NCBI RefSeq assembly: GCF_003052265.1
Contig: NZ_QANS01000002.1
Coordinates: forward strand, 62,001 to 126,000
DNA from: Stenotrophobium rhamnosiphilum
GTDB taxonomy: Bacteria; Pseudomonadota; Gammaproteobacteria; Nevskiales; Nevskiaceae
Length of the DNA: 64,000 bases
Direction: 5' to 3'
Below the pieces are notes generated by a model, which did not search any database, was not told the DNA's origin, and saw only the letters and a list, made by a program, of their open reading frames with translations. The stretch's first letter is position 1; the number at the start of each line of letters is the position of its first letter. A program made the position numbers and the translations under genes. Positions 40,141 to 49,492 of this stretch are shown here, one piece after another.

Positions 40141-41088
40141 TCAGGCGGCTTTGCCAACACGCCCGACGCGCCACCACAAGATGAGCAAAGACTCTACCAC
40201 CAACTGTGGATTTGCATTTGATCCCAAGCGACGACTTGCGAGCAGCGTTTCCTGAATCAAAGTGTCGATCCCGGTCGCATTGCCGCCACGCACAACCTGC
40301 TCTTTCAGCTGTAGCGACAACCACGTCAGCAGCCACTCTAAAAAAGCTGCTGCGTCATCTTTACCAATTGCAGCCGCCGCGGCCAGTGGATCACGTCTTT
40401 GATCGGCAATTGCTGACAACTCCGCAGCCCATTTACGACCACGTTGCAGATGCTCAGAATCCATCAACTCACGCGCACGCAGCGGCGCGCCATGTGCCTG
40501 CGTCAGCGCATCAACCGCATCAGCCGAGTCACCCAACCAAGCCAGCGCCTGCTCACGCGGTGGCGCGGCCATACGGAAACGCTGGCAGCGACTACGCAAA
40601 GTTGCGGGCAATGCTTGAGGTCGCTCTGAAATAAGGATCAGATATGAATTTGCTGGCGGCTCTTCAATGGTTTTGAGCAGCGCGTTGCTACCATTCAAAT
40701 TCAGCGCATCGACAGGATCAACTACCGCAACCTTGGCCTGTCCGTAGTAACTCGATAGCGACAGACGCTCGCCAAGCAGACGAATCTGCTCAATCGAAAT
40801 ATCGCGCTTTTCTTTACCCGTTTTGTCATCCACATCACGTTGCAGATGCACAAAGTTCGGATGATGGCCTGCCGTAAATTGCAGGCAGCTTCTGCATTGA
40901 CCGCAGGCATAACCACTGCGTGCTTCGCAGATAATAAAAGCAGTCAAAGCCTTGGCGAAATGACGCTTACCAACACCGCGAGGTCCCGCGATCAACAAGG
41001 CGTGCGTCAGACGATTCTGTAAAACCAGCGTCGTCACACGCAGCCAGAGTTCTTCTTGCCACGGCAGCGGCTTGAGCATGTCGCTCAT
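40141..41088 (-). CDS. holB: DNA polymerase III subunit delta'
   Basis: 315 residues. The AAA+ clamp-loader features are present: Walker-A-like GPRGVGKRHFAKAL near residue 34, four zinc cysteines in CEARSGYACGQCRSC (first Cys is part of the set), the sensor region VVDPVDALNLNGSNALLKTI, and EEPPANSYLILIS. Delta' is the stator of the clamp loader and loads the sliding clamp with delta and gamma/tau. The start overlaps the tmk stop by 4 bp, the standard arrangement. The pilZ gene follows 73 bp downstream. Confidence 0.93.
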   Translation of the reverse strand: MSDMLKPLPWQEELWLRVTTLVLQNRLTHALLIAGPRGVGKRHFAKALTAFIICEARSGYACGQCRSCLQFTAGHHPNFVHLQRDVDDKTGKEKRDISIEQIRLLGERLSLSSYYGQAKVAVVDPVDALNLNGSNALLKTIEEPPANSYLILISERPQALPATLRSRCQRFRMAAPPREQALAWLGDSADAVDALTQAHGAPLRARELMDSEHLQRGRKWAAELSAIADQRRDPLAAAAAIGKDDAAAFLEWLLTWLSLQLKEQVVRGGNATGIDTLIQETLLASRRLGSNANPQLVVESLLILWWRVGRVGKAA

Positions 41089-41705
41089 ACCCGTGACTCC
41101 AGTATTTTTGATAAATCAGCCTGCACAGTTTCTAGTTCATTTCCTGCATCAAGAATTGCGTAGCGTGCCGGTTCTGCTTTAGCACGCTGCAAAAATGCTT
41201 CACGCACGCGCTGCATAAACGCGACGGTCTCATCTTCAAAACGATTCTGATCGCCGCGACTGCGTGCGCGTTGCAAGCCAGCATTGGGATCAAGATCAAA
41301 CACGATTGTCAGGTCGGGACGAAAATCACCCAGCACCATTTCTTCCAAAGTCTTCAGCTTGTCCAATGAAAAACCATTGCCCGCACCCTGATAGGCGTAG
41401 CTGGAATCCACAAAGCGATCACAGATCACATCTTTGCCCGCTTCAAGTGCTGGCAACACGGTGGCTTCAAGATGTGCAGAACGCGCAGCAAACATCAGCA
41501 AAGCTTCAGTCAGCGGCGGCATGCCTTCTGACCAAGACGCTAAAACTACGGAACGAATCGCTTCAGCAAGCGGAGAGCCGCCGGGTTCACGTGTCATCAC
41601 CACTTCGCGTCCACGCTGTTCCAGCCACGCTTTGATAAAGCGCGCGTTGGTCGATTTGCCAGCGCCCTCGCCCCCTTCAAGCGTAATGAAACGGCCTCGC
41701 GTCAT
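41085..41705 (-). CDS. tmk: Thymidylate kinase (dTMP kinase)
   Basis: 206 residues. The P-loop is LEGGEGAGKSTN at about 9-20, followed by the DR-containing segment VVMTREPGGSPLAEAIR and the CDRFVDSSYAYQGAG motif near residue 95. The LID region RARSRGDQNRFEDE is near 149-162. The enzyme phosphorylates dTMP to dTDP. It overlaps mltG by one base and holB by 4 bp, so all three are translationally coupled. Confidence 0.95.
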   Translation of the reverse strand: MTRGRFITLEGGEGAGKSTNARFIKAWLEQRGREVVMTREPGGSPLAEAIRSVVLASWSEGMPPLTEALLMFAARSAHLEATVLPALEAGKDVICDRFVDSSYAYQGAGNGFSLDKLKTLEEMVLGDFRPDLTIVFDLDPNAGLQRARSRGDQNRFEDETVAFMQRVREAFLQRAKAEPARYAILDAGNELETVQADLSKILESRV

Positions 41706-42760
41706 CAGTTCTTACCTTTACTCTTTTGTTTGTCTTTAGCTTTAGCCGGCTTACCTTGGCTTTTGCTTGAACGCTGAAATTGATTTACTGCCGCATTGTG
41801 TTGCTCTAGCGTAGCCGAAAACTGATGCGTGCCGTCGCGTCGCGCCACAAAGAAAATGGCGTCACCTTTGGCGGGATGCAAAGCCGCATGAATCGAAGCG
41901 CGCCCGGGCAAGCAAATCGGTGTCGGTGGCAAGCCCATGCGCGTGTAAGTGTTATACGGCGTATCGAATTCCAGATCACTACGGCGCAAGTTGCCATCAA
42001 AATTTTTGCCGATTCCGTAAATCACCGTGGGATCGGTCTGCAGCTTCATTCCCATCACCAAGCGCCTGACAAAAACACCGGCAACTTCAGCGCGCTCTGA
42101 TGGCGCGCCAGTTTCCTTCTCAATGATCGAGGCCATGACCAAAGCCTGTTCTGGCGATTGGTAAGGCAACCCTTCTTCACGCTGCTCCCATTCCTGAGCC
42201 AAAACAGTATCCATCCCCGCTAGTGCGCGACGGAGGAAGGCTTCGTCTGTTGTGCCCTTTGGAAAAAAATAAGTGTCCGGGAAAAAACGCCCTTCTGCAT
42301 GAATACCTGAGCGGCCAAGCGCTGCCATGATGACTTCGGCATCATCCGTTTTCAGGGTGTGAACCAATTCGTCATTCGCTCGAATCGACGCTAAGGCTTG
42401 TTCGAAAGTCCATCCTTCAATCAAGCGCAGCTCGTGCAGCACTGTTTTTCCAGACACGATCAGCGCGAGAAAATCGAGACTGTTCATGCCCGGCACCAGC
42501 TCATACTCACCCGCCTTAAGCGAGGTTGCCTGTCCACTGATACGGGCATAGACCTTCAGATAAAAAGCACCGCGTCGTGCAGCAAAAACATTATTAGCCG
42601 ACAGCTGACTCAAGGTCGCTGAAAACGCTTTACCTTGCACCACATCAATGTGTTGCTTCTGCGTGAGCTGAAGCGGCTGCGACAATATTGTTTGTGCGTC
42701 TTGAAAAATCAGAACAGCTGAGACAACGAGCAACAATACGAGAGTCAGTAGCGCGCGCAC
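41705..42760 (-). CDS. mltG: Endolytic murein transglycosylase MltG
   Basis: 351 residues: an N-terminal membrane segment (about 2-17), a LysM-like region, then the YceG catalytic domain with QALVMASIIEKETGAPSERA near residue 207, where the Glu of EKETG is catalytic. TDPTVIYGIG and YNTYTRMGLPPTPICLPG are further family hallmarks. MltG cuts nascent glycan strands and sets their length. The C-terminal tail is very lysine-rich (about the last 20 residues). The gene lies 2 bp after pabC and overlaps tmk by one base. Confidence 0.93.
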   Translation of the reverse strand: MRALLTLVLLLVVSAVLIFQDAQTILSQPLQLTQKQHIDVVQGKAFSATLSQLSANNVFAARRGAFYLKVYARISGQATSLKAGEYELVPGMNSLDFLALIVSGKTVLHELRLIEGWTFEQALASIRANDELVHTLKTDDAEVIMAALGRSGIHAEGRFFPDTYFFPKGTTDEAFLRRALAGMDTVLAQEWEQREEGLPYQSPEQALVMASIIEKETGAPSERAEVAGVFVRRLVMGMKLQTDPTVIYGIGKNFDGNLRRSDLEFDTPYNTYTRMGLPPTPICLPGRASIHAALHPAKGDAIFFVARRDGTHQFSATLEQHNAAVNQFQRSSKSQGKPAKAKDKQKSKGKN

Positions 42761-42762
42761 GA

Positions 42763-43575
42763 TCAGACCAGCCTAGGATGTTGCAGGGCCGCTGAGAGTT
42801 TCAGCGTGACAGCGCCCGGCGCCATCCATTCGCGCTGCTCAAATTGACGCAGCGGCCAAATACCAATCAAAGAATTTGAGACGAAGGCTTCATCCGCTGA
42901 TTCCAGTTCTGCTCGCGGCGCTTTCACGATTGAAGTCGGAATCCGCATGGATTCAGCCAAAGCCAGTATCTTGTTTCGCATCATCCCTGACACACCAGAT
43001 TCTTCTAATGACGGCGTGCACAAAACACCTGCACGAACCCAAAACAAATTGCTGCGTGTTCCGCTAATCAGTTGCCCCACCTGATCGCAAAGAATGCCTT
43101 CATCTGCTGCTTGCGGCCAATTGCGTGAAGCTAAAACCTGCTCGAGTCGGTTGAGGTGTTTGATCCCTGCCAACGCTGGCTGCAATGACAATTTAAAATC
43201 AGAACAGAACGCATTGACGCCTGAAGTCCAGCACTGCTCTTGATACTGCGGCGCTGGATAACACAGCAGTAGTCGATCACTCGCCTGCGCATCAAATCGA
43301 TAGCCGCGACCACCGGGCTGACGCATCACCATGACCTTTAAAACTGCCTTCGCCTGCTCTGCAGCAAGTTGCGTGGCTTCTGCTTTCAACAACGAGAAAT
43401 CTGGAACGCTTAACTCTAAAGCAGCACAGTCCTCGGATAGTTTTTCCAGATGCAGATTCCAATCCAGCAACTGTCCATCCCAAATCAAGATCGTGCGAAA
43501 TACGCCATCGCCGTATTGAAGTCCGCGCGATAGCGCTAAATCGTTTGCAGCTACACCGTTGAATAGCGCGTTCAT
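42763..43575 (-). CDS. pabC: 4-amino-4-deoxychorismate lyase
   Basis: 270 residues, a fold-type IV PLP enzyme. The PLP lysine is in LAGIKHLNRLEQVLA near residue 139; the start LALSRGLQYGDGVFRTI and the later SGTRSNLFWVRAG are family blocks. It releases pyruvate from aminodeoxychorismate to give p-aminobenzoate for folate. Its start overlaps the pabB stop by 4 bp, and mltG follows after 2 bp, as in other gammaproteobacteria. Confidence 0.93.
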   Translation of the reverse strand: MNALFNGVAANDLALSRGLQYGDGVFRTILIWDGQLLDWNLHLEKLSEDCAALELSVPDFSLLKAEATQLAAEQAKAVLKVMVMRQPGGRGYRFDAQASDRLLLCYPAPQYQEQCWTSGVNAFCSDFKLSLQPALAGIKHLNRLEQVLASRNWPQAADEGILCDQVGQLISGTRSNLFWVRAGVLCTPSLEESGVSGMMRNKILALAESMRIPTSIVKAPRAELESADEAFVSNSLIGIWPLRQFEQREWMAPGAVTLKLSAALQHPRLV

Positions 43576-44897
43576 GCTTTGGCAGTACTCAGAGCCAGTA
43601 ACAGCCCACGTGCCTTGGCGCGTGTCTCATCCAACTCTGCCTGTGGAATGGAGTCCGCCACGATTCCTGCACCCGCACGAAAACTGACTTCGCCATTTTC
43701 GCAGATCAGACTGCGGATCAAAATATTGCTGTCCATGCGGCCGCACTGCGAGAGATAACCCATCGCGCCGGTATAAGGGCCGCGGCCCACGCCTTCAAGT
43801 TCAGCAATGATTTCCATTGCTCGCACCTTAGGACAACCGGTAATCGTTCCGCCAGGGAAAACCGCCTCTAGTACTTCACCCGGCGTTACCCCTGAGCGCA
43901 ACTTGCCGCGAATATTCGAGACGATGTGATGAACGTGCGCGTAGCTCTCAATCGTCATCAGCTCGCTAACTTCGATGCTGCCCGGCTCGCAAATACGTCC
44001 GAGATCGTTGCGCTCCAAATCAATCAGCATGACGTGCTCAGCACGCTCTTTGAGATTGCCAATCAAGTGCTGCTTCAACGATTGATCTTGCGACTCACCA
44101 ACTCCGCGTGGACGTGTCCCCGCAATTGGACGTGTTTGTACCGTGCCATCGTGGTCAATCGTCACCAAGCGCTCAGGCGATGAGCTCAGAACAGCGGCAT
44201 CACCCCAGCAAGCCAGACCAGCAAACGGTGCAGGATTGTTTTGACGGAGTCGGGTGTAAACATCTTGATACGTCACTCCCGGCAGCAACTGCGAGCACCA
44301 GGCACGTGACAGATTGACTTGGAAGGTATCGCCATCACGCAGATATTGAAGAACGCGCTCAACACCATCCAGAAAGCGCTGCGGCGGATCTTCTACAAAT
44401 CCTGAAACGATTTCTACTTGAGAATCTTCGATCGATTGTTGAGCGCACAATTTGAAATCGGCTTCGAGTCGACGCAACTGTGCTTCATCGCTTTCAGCGA
44501 TCAAGTGAGTGATGTGTTTTTCGCGGTCGTAAATCGCGGCGGCCGGACAACGCACAGCAAACGCGTCGGGCCAAGCATGCGGCGATAGTGGCAATGACAG
44601 CGAGGATTCAATCAGACGCGCAGCTTCGTAGCCAAGATAAAAAAACCAGCCGCCTACAAACGGCAAATCTGTTTTTTCTTGTGGTTGTTCTGCGGCGTAT
44701 TGCCTAGAGAATTCGGCAAAAAAATCAGCGCTATCAGTGGATGATAGCGCTGCTTGTGGATACGCAAATAAAATGTCGTAGCGCCCAGATTGAGGATGGC
44801 CCGCGACACTTTGCAGCAAGAACGGATACGCCTTCGGATCGCGTCGGTGAAGATCAAAAAGATCGACTTGTCCCGGATGCTCGGCGCGAAAGCTCAT
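43572..44897 (-). CDS. pabB: Aminodeoxychorismate synthase component I
   Basis: 441 residues. The chorismate-binding domain is in the C-terminal half, with GDTFQVNLSRAW near residue 191, IAGTRPRGVGES, LIDLERNDLGRICEPGSIEV, FPGGTITGCPKVRAMEIIAE and a final RAGAGIVADS. The length and the short N-terminal domain fit PabB rather than TrpE. It makes aminodeoxychorismate together with a glutamine amidotransferase (PabA), which is not in this window. The gene lies 14 bp after fabF and overlaps pabC by 4 bp. Confidence 0.92.
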   Translation of the reverse strand: MSFRAEHPGQVDLFDLHRRDPKAYPFLLQSVAGHPQSGRYDILFAYPQAALSSTDSADFFAEFSRQYAAEQPQEKTDLPFVGGWFFYLGYEAARLIESSLSLPLSPHAWPDAFAVRCPAAAIYDREKHITHLIAESDEAQLRRLEADFKLCAQQSIEDSQVEIVSGFVEDPPQRFLDGVERVLQYLRDGDTFQVNLSRAWCSQLLPGVTYQDVYTRLRQNNPAPFAGLACWGDAAVLSSSPERLVTIDHDGTVQTRPIAGTRPRGVGESQDQSLKQHLIGNLKERAEHVMLIDLERNDLGRICEPGSIEVSELMTIESYAHVHHIVSNIRGKLRSGVTPGEVLEAVFPGGTITGCPKVRAMEIIAELEGVGRGPYTGAMGYLSQCGRMDSNILIRSLICENGEVSFRAGAGIVADSIPQAELDETRAKARGLLLALSTAKA

Positions 44898-44911
44898 GCG
44901 CCAAACTCAGC

Positions 44912-46153
44912 TTAAGCGAAACGCTTGAAGATGATCGTGCCGTTGGTGCCGCCGAAGCCAAAGGAATTCGACATCGCGATATTGACCTCACGCTTCTTCG
45001 CAGTGTGCGGCGTGTAGTCGAGATCGAAGCCTTCGCTAGGATTGTCGAGATTGATCGTTGGCGGAATCACCTGATCGCGAATCGCGAGCACGGAGAACAC
45101 TGCCTCGATACCACCCGCAGCACCCAGCAAATGTCCGGTCATCGACTTGGTCGAGCTGATCGAAACTTTGTAAGCGCTCTCGCCGAGTGCGTTTTTGATC
45201 GCCTGGCTTTCAGCACCATCGCCCGCTGGCGTTGAGGTGCCATGAGCGTTGATGTAGTCGATCTGCTCTGGCTTGATGCCCGCATCGCGCATTGCATTGA
45301 TCATGCAACGACGTGCGCCATCGCCATTTTCAGCAGGCAACGTGATGTGGAATGCGTCGCCTGACATGCCGAAGCCAATCAGCTCAGCATAGATACGCGC
45401 GCCGCGCTTCTGCGCGTGTTCGAGATCTTCAAGCACGAGTACGCCAGCGCCGTCACCGAGTACAAAACCGTCACGGTCTTTATCCCAAGGACGTGAAGCG
45501 CGTTGAGGATCATCGTTACGCGTTGACAGTGCACGGGCCTGACAGAAGCCTGCCATGCCTGCAGGGCTTGAGCCCGCTTCTGCACCGCCTGCGATAAAGA
45601 CATCAGCATCGCCTGACTGAATCAGACGTGCGCCAATGCCGATGGAATGAGTTGCCGTAGTGCAAGCACTGACGGTTGCGATATTCGGGCCGGTGATCCC
45701 CAGATCAATGGAGATGTAACCCGAAATCATATTGATGATGCTAGCTGGCACAAAGAACGGCGAAACTTTGCGCGGCCCACCTGCGTGGAGCGCTTTGCAT
45801 TCGTTTTCTATGGTGCCAATGCCACCGATGCCAGAACCAACGCAAATGCCAATGCGTTCACGGTTCTCTTCGGTGACTTCCAGTCCGGAATCTTTCACTG
45901 CCTGTTTGGCAGCAGCGACACCGTACTGAATAAAGGGATCGGTACGTTTGATCTCCTTCGGACCCATCCACTCCTCAGCACGGAAGCCAGCCACCAATCC
46001 TGCAAACTTGGTGGAATATGCTGATACATCGTAGTAGTCGATGGGAACGATACCGGACTTGCCGGCCACCACGTTGGCCCACGCTGTATCCAGCGTGGAA
46101 CCAACGGGCGACACGATTCCCATGCCGGTGACGACAACGCGCCTGCGGCTCAT
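44912..46153 (-). CDS. fabF: 3-oxoacyl-[acyl-carrier-protein] synthase II
   Basis: 413 residues, the normal FabF length. The catalytic Cys164 is in [13 protein letters not shown]; the two histidines are in [12 protein letters not shown] near residue 304 and [15 protein letters not shown] near residue 341; the glycine-rich [12 protein letters not shown] closes the active site. It condenses malonyl-ACP with acyl-ACP in fatty-acid elongation. It follows acpP by 41 bp and precedes pabB by 14 bp. Confidence 0.96.
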   Translation of the reverse strand: MSRRRVVVTGMGIVSPVGSTLDTAWANVVAGKSGIVPIDYYDVSAYSTKFAGLVAGFRAEEWMGPKEIKRTDPFIQYGVAAAKQAVKDSGLEVTEENRERIGICVGSGIGGIGTIENECKALHAGGPRKVSPFFVPASIINMISGYISIDLGITGPNIATVSACTTATHSIGIGARLIQSGDADVFIAGGAEAGSSPAGMAGFCQARALSTRNDDPQRASRPWDKDRDGFVLGDGAGVLVLEDLEHAQKRGARIYAELIGFGMSGDAFHITLPAENGDGARRCMINAMRDAGIKPEQIDYINAHGTSTPAGDGAESQAIKNALGESAYKVSISSTKSMTGHLLGAAGGIEAVFSVLAIRDQVIPPTINLDNPSEGFDLDYTPHTAKKREVNIAMSNSFGFGGTNGTIIFKRFA

Positions 46154-46194
46154 GCGATTTCCTGTTTAGAGGAGGGAGGGAGCGATAGAGACAA

Positions 46195-46440
46195 TTACGC
46201 CTGGTTGCTGGCGTGGGTCTTGATGTAGTTCAGCACGTCCTGGAACGTAACAATCTTTTCAGCTTCTTCGTCCGGGATGTCGATTTCAAATTCTTCTTCA
46301 AGTGCCATAACCAGTTCGACGGTGTCGAGGGAGTCGGCTCCGAGGTCTTCCACGAATGAGGCGGTCAGCGTGATCTGATCCTCGCTCACGGAAAGCTGTT
46401 CGGCGATGATCTTCTTAACCTTCTCTTCCAAGCTGCTCAT
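46195..46440 (-). CDS. acpP: Acyl carrier protein
   Basis: 81 residues, very acidic. The phosphopantetheine attachment site is Ser37 in [20 protein letters not shown]. It carries growing acyl chains on its 4'-phosphopantetheine arm. The position between fabG and fabF is standard. GGAGTAA precedes the start codon. Confidence 0.97.
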   Translation of the reverse strand: MSSLEEKVKKIIAEQLSVSEDQITLTASFVEDLGADSLDTVELVMALEEEFEIDIPDEEAEKIVTFQDVLNYIKTHASNQA

Positions 46441-46540
46441 GCGTTACTCCTGACAATAATTTAGTTTGTACAACCGGTGCATTTTAAGTGAATTGCTTCA
46501 CAGATACAGCTAATGGCCGTCACCTTTCGGTAAAAACCAT

Positions 46541-47266
46541 TTAAATCATATGCATACCACCGTTGACGTGTAGCGTCTCACCGGTGATATAGCCCGCTTG
46601 GCGCCCTGCCAAGAAAGCGACTGCAGCCGCAATATCCTCAGGCTGACCGAGTCTTTGCACTGCAATTTGATTAACCAGCGCCTTGCGAGTTTCCTCGCCC
46701 AGCTCCTTGGTCATATCCGTTTCAATAAAGCCTGGCGCCACGACATTGACCGTGATGTTGCGTGAACCAATCTCTTTCGCCAATGCCTTGGAGAATCCTA
46801 CAAGACCCGCCTTGGCCGCGCAGTAGTTCACCTGTCCTGCATTGCCCATGGCGCCTACGACGGAACCAATGCTGATGATGCGGCCGTGGCGCGCTTTCAT
46901 CATGCCACGCAACACCGCACGAGAGAGACGAAACACTGGAGTGAGATCGGTATCGATCACATCTGCCCATTCTTCGTCTTTCATGCGCATCAATAAATTG
47001 TCGCGCGTCACACCGGCGTTGTTGACCAGAATCGCGACCGGACCAATCTCACCGATTAATGCGTCGATCGATGCCGGATCACGCACATCGAGTACGCGGC
47101 CACTACCACCAAATTCCTGCAGCGCCGCGGTGATTGCAGCAGCACCCGCTTCGCTCGTTGCGGTGCCAATCACCATAGCGCCGTCTTGTGCCAATCGCAT
47201 TGCGATTGCTCTGCCGATTCCACGGCTGGCCCCAGTCACCAGGGCCAAATCACCTTGCACGCTCAT
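46541..47266 (-). CDS. fabG: 3-oxoacyl-[acyl-carrier-protein] reductase
   Basis: 241 residues of the SDR family. Cofactor motif TGASRGIGRAIA at about 12-23, NNAGVTRDNLLMRMKDEEW near residue 84, which is highly typical of FabG, and the active-site tyrosine in YCAAKAGLVGFSK near residue 148. NITVNVVAPGFIETDMT and TGETLHVNGGMHM complete it. It reduces beta-ketoacyl-ACP with NADPH. It lies between fabD and acpP, which distinguishes it from the catabolic SDRs elsewhere in the window. Confidence 0.96.
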   Translation of the reverse strand: MSVQGDLALVTGASRGIGRAIAMRLAQDGAMVIGTATSEAGAAAITAALQEFGGSGRVLDVRDPASIDALIGEIGPVAILVNNAGVTRDNLLMRMKDEEWADVIDTDLTPVFRLSRAVLRGMMKARHGRIISIGSVVGAMGNAGQVNYCAAKAGLVGFSKALAKEIGSRNITVNVVAPGFIETDMTKELGEETRKALVNQIAVQRLGQPEDIAAAVAFLAGRQAGYITGETLHVNGGMHMI

Positions 47267-47403
47267 TTGAACTCCATTTGGCCACCCGCCCTAAACAGTT
47301 TATTTCTGGCCTGTGTTCTATTTTATATTATATGGATAATATATTAACTTAATAATAACAATATTAGCAGGCCGGATGGCGCTCTGCACAACTGTATATT
47401 GAA
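47267..47403. promoter_or_regulatory. AT-rich palindromic region between fabD and fabG
   Basis: A very AT-rich core contains TATATTAT-ATGG-ATAATATA (47324-47343). It is flanked by inverted GGCCTG (47308-47313) and CAGGCC (47368-47373). It probably holds an internal promoter for fabG-acpP-fabF and downstream genes; a regulator site is possible. Confidence 0.5.
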
Positions 47404-48336
47404 CTAGCCCGCTTTAACAGTCTCAACTGCGGCAGCCATGCTCGCAGCATCTTCCAGCGCGCCACTCTTGGCCTCAGCCGAAATGCGCTTGCCCAAGCCA
47501 CACAATACTTTTCCAGGACCGCACTCAAAAAACTGCGACAGGCCCTGCGACTGCAAATTCTGAATCGTGCGCGTCCACAAAACCGGACGATAAAGCTGTT
47601 CCTTTAATGCCTGACGAATCGAATCAGCATCGGTGCGCGCTTCCGCATCCAGATTGTGTAACACCGGGATGACAGGACTGTGAATCTGCGCCTGCGCAAG
47701 ACGCGCGGCCAATTTTTCAGCGGCGTCTTTCATCAAAGAGCAATGTGAAGGCACCGACACTGGCAGCTTCATGACCATGCGTGCGCCCAAGGACTTGCCG
47801 TTGGCAGCCAGCCATTCCAACGCTGCAGTTTGACCCGCAACAACCACCTGGCCGGGCGCGTTGTAGTTCACTGGCTCAAGCACTTCAGAGCCAGGATAAG
47901 CCTTACAAATTTCCTGAACTTTATCGTCATCAAGACCAATCACCGCGACCATGCCACCCGTGCCTTGTGGCACAGCAGCCTGCATTAATTGCCCACGCAA
48001 TTCGACAATCTTTAATGCGTCAGCAAAGTCGAGCGCGCCAGCGGCAACCAGTGCGCTGTACTCACCGAGGCTGTGGCCCGCGAGTGCACTTGGCGCAGGC
48101 AAACCCTGCTTTTGCCAAACACGCCACACCGCAATACTGGCGGCCAGCAAAGCTGGCTGCGTGCGCTCGGTGCGATTCAATTCTTCTGCGGGACCTTGAG
48201 TCACCAAGCCCTGCACATCCCAACCCAACACCTGCGACGCCTCAGCAAAAGTGGCGGCGATTTCAGGAGCATCATGACCCGAGAGCATGCCCACAGCTTG
48301 TGAGCCCTGACCCGGAAATAACATTGCGTATTTCAT
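47404..48336 (-). CDS. fabD: Malonyl-CoA:ACP transacylase
   Basis: 310 residues. The nucleophile Ser89 is in AGHSLGEYSALVAAG, FPGQGSQAVGML opens the protein, and the catalytic His lies in VSVPSHCSLM near residue 200. It moves malonyl groups from CoA to ACP. In most gammaproteobacteria fabH and plsX lie just upstream; here the upstream neighbour is a rhombosortase gene 17 bp away. Confidence 0.95.
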   Translation of the reverse strand: MKYAMLFPGQGSQAVGMLSGHDAPEIAATFAEASQVLGWDVQGLVTQGPAEELNRTERTQPALLAASIAVWRVWQKQGLPAPSALAGHSLGEYSALVAAGALDFADALKIVELRGQLMQAAVPQGTGGMVAVIGLDDDKVQEICKAYPGSEVLEPVNYNAPGQVVVAGQTAALEWLAANGKSLGARMVMKLPVSVPSHCSLMKDAAEKLAARLAQAQIHSPVIPVLHNLDAEARTDADSIRQALKEQLYRPVLWTRTIQNLQSQGLSQFFECGPGKVLCGLGKRISAEAKSGALEDAASMAAAVETVKAG

Positions 48337-48353
48337 TTTTGTTAATCGTTCCT

Positions 48354-48977
48354 TTATTTCAACGAAATAATTTCAGTTCGCTTATAGACGCGAAACATTA
48401 TCCCGTATGCGAATGCGGTTAGTGTGCCAAACAGATGCGATTCCAGCACTACATGCCCGCCCAATGCGCTTTCGTCTGATACCGGCGCGCCAGAAAATAA
48501 CTCCCAGGCCAACTTGCCGATCAGATACAACAAACAACCTAGCGCAATTAAATCTTTTTTTAGAATTTGCGGCACTAAACCCAGCAGGAATAGTCCATGA
48601 ATCACACCCGACATCCCAACATAAGAATTGAGACTCGGCACAAAAAAGTACAGTCCCAAGCTCATTCCCAAGGACAAAATCAGTAGCCGTCGGATCCACA
48701 CTGCAAAGGACAAAGGTTGCGGGCAAAGCAGCACCAGCACAGCCAGCCCCATTTCATTCAAAAACAGATGCCACCAGCCCAAATGCACAAAGCTGCCGGT
48801 GATCAGACGCCACCACTGCCCCGCTTCGATCAGGCCACGGTCATAACTCAACCATTCCCGTCCACTCTCGCCAAGCAGCTGTGTAAAGAACAGCAGCGCC
48901 ATCAACGTTAATGGCGCCAGCCATGTTTTCACAGAGCGATAAGGGGCTTCTGCTATGATGTTCTGAGATGTTTCCAC
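48354..48977 (-). CDS. rrtA: Rhombosortase (rhomboid-family intramembrane serine protease)
   Basis: 207 residues from a GTG at 48977, with six hydrophobic segments. Rhomboid features: WWRLITGSFVHLGWWHLFLN near residue 51, the catalytic serine in GMSGVIHGLFLLG near residue 118, and the catalytic histidine in ESHLFGTLTAF near residue 180. The WLSYDRGLIEAGQ segment before the first block matches rhombosortases, which cleave GlyGly-CTERM proteins exported by type II secretion. The neighbouring divergent gsp operon supports this. It lies upstream of fabD on the same strand with a 17-bp gap. Confidence 0.8.
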   Translation of the reverse strand: METSQNIIAEAPYRSVKTWLAPLTLMALLFFTQLLGESGREWLSYDRGLIEAGQWWRLITGSFVHLGWWHLFLNEMGLAVLVLLCPQPLSFAVWIRRLLILSLGMSLGLYFFVPSLNSYVGMSGVIHGLFLLGLVPQILKKDLIALGCLLYLIGKLAWELFSGAPVSDESALGGHVVLESHLFGTLTAFAYGIMFRVYKRTEIISLK

Positions 48978-49003
48978 GCTCGTAAAAATCCTCGAAAACG
49001 CCC

Positions 49004-49450
49004 ATGAAAAATGTTTTTAACCGAACCGCACAGCGCGGTTTCACCCTCATCGAAATTATGGTGGTGGTGGTCATCCTCGGCATTCTGGCCGCCGTTGTTG
49101 TGCCTCGCATTATGGATAATCCGGGCAAAGCACGCGTTGCAAAAGCCAAGCAAGATATTCGTCAGCTTGAATCCGCGATGGAACTCTACAAGCTCGACAA
49201 CTTCAACTACCCCAATACGCAGCAAGGTTTAGAAGCACTCGTCACCAGACCTTCTGGCGACCCGCAGCCAAAGAACTACAAGCAAGGCGGCTACATCAAA
49301 TCACTGCCGAAAGATCCATGGGGCAATCCTTATCAGTATCTGAGCCCGGGCGTTAAAGGCGAAATCGATATCTTCACGCTCGGCGCTGACAATCAGCCCG
49401 GCGGTGAAACCGAAGCCGCTGACGTCGGCAATTGGAATCTTGATCAGTAA
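49004..49450 (+). CDS. gspG: Type II secretion major pseudopilin GspG
   Basis: 148 residues. The prepilin leader is MKNVFNRTAQRG, cut before FTLIEIMVVVVILGILAAVV, with the required Glu at +5. The C-terminal part has the GspG hallmark NYPNTQQGLEALVTRP, PLPKDPWGNPYQY-like SLPKDPWGNPYQY, and a calcium-loop region near the end. It is the main subunit of the pseudopilus piston. No Shine-Dalgarno is evident before the ATG. Its start is only 26 bp from the divergent rhombosortase start. gspC, D, E and F, often found just upstream, are not here. Confidence 0.95.
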   Translation: MKNVFNRTAQRGFTLIEIMVVVVILGILAAVVVPRIMDNPGKARVAKAKQDIRQLESAMELYKLDNFNYPNTQQGLEALVTRPSGDPQPKNYKQGGYIKSLPKDPWGNPYQYLSPGVKGEIDIFTLGADNQPGGETEAADVGNWNLDQ

Positions 49451-49492
49451 GTTGATGACACGCTCTCGCGCTTAGATATTTTTAGACAAGAC

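Noticed and set aside
47781-48422. Plus-strand open frame of 213 codons
   Set aside because: Antisense to fabD; arginine/proline/histidine-rich composition typical of a shadow frame.
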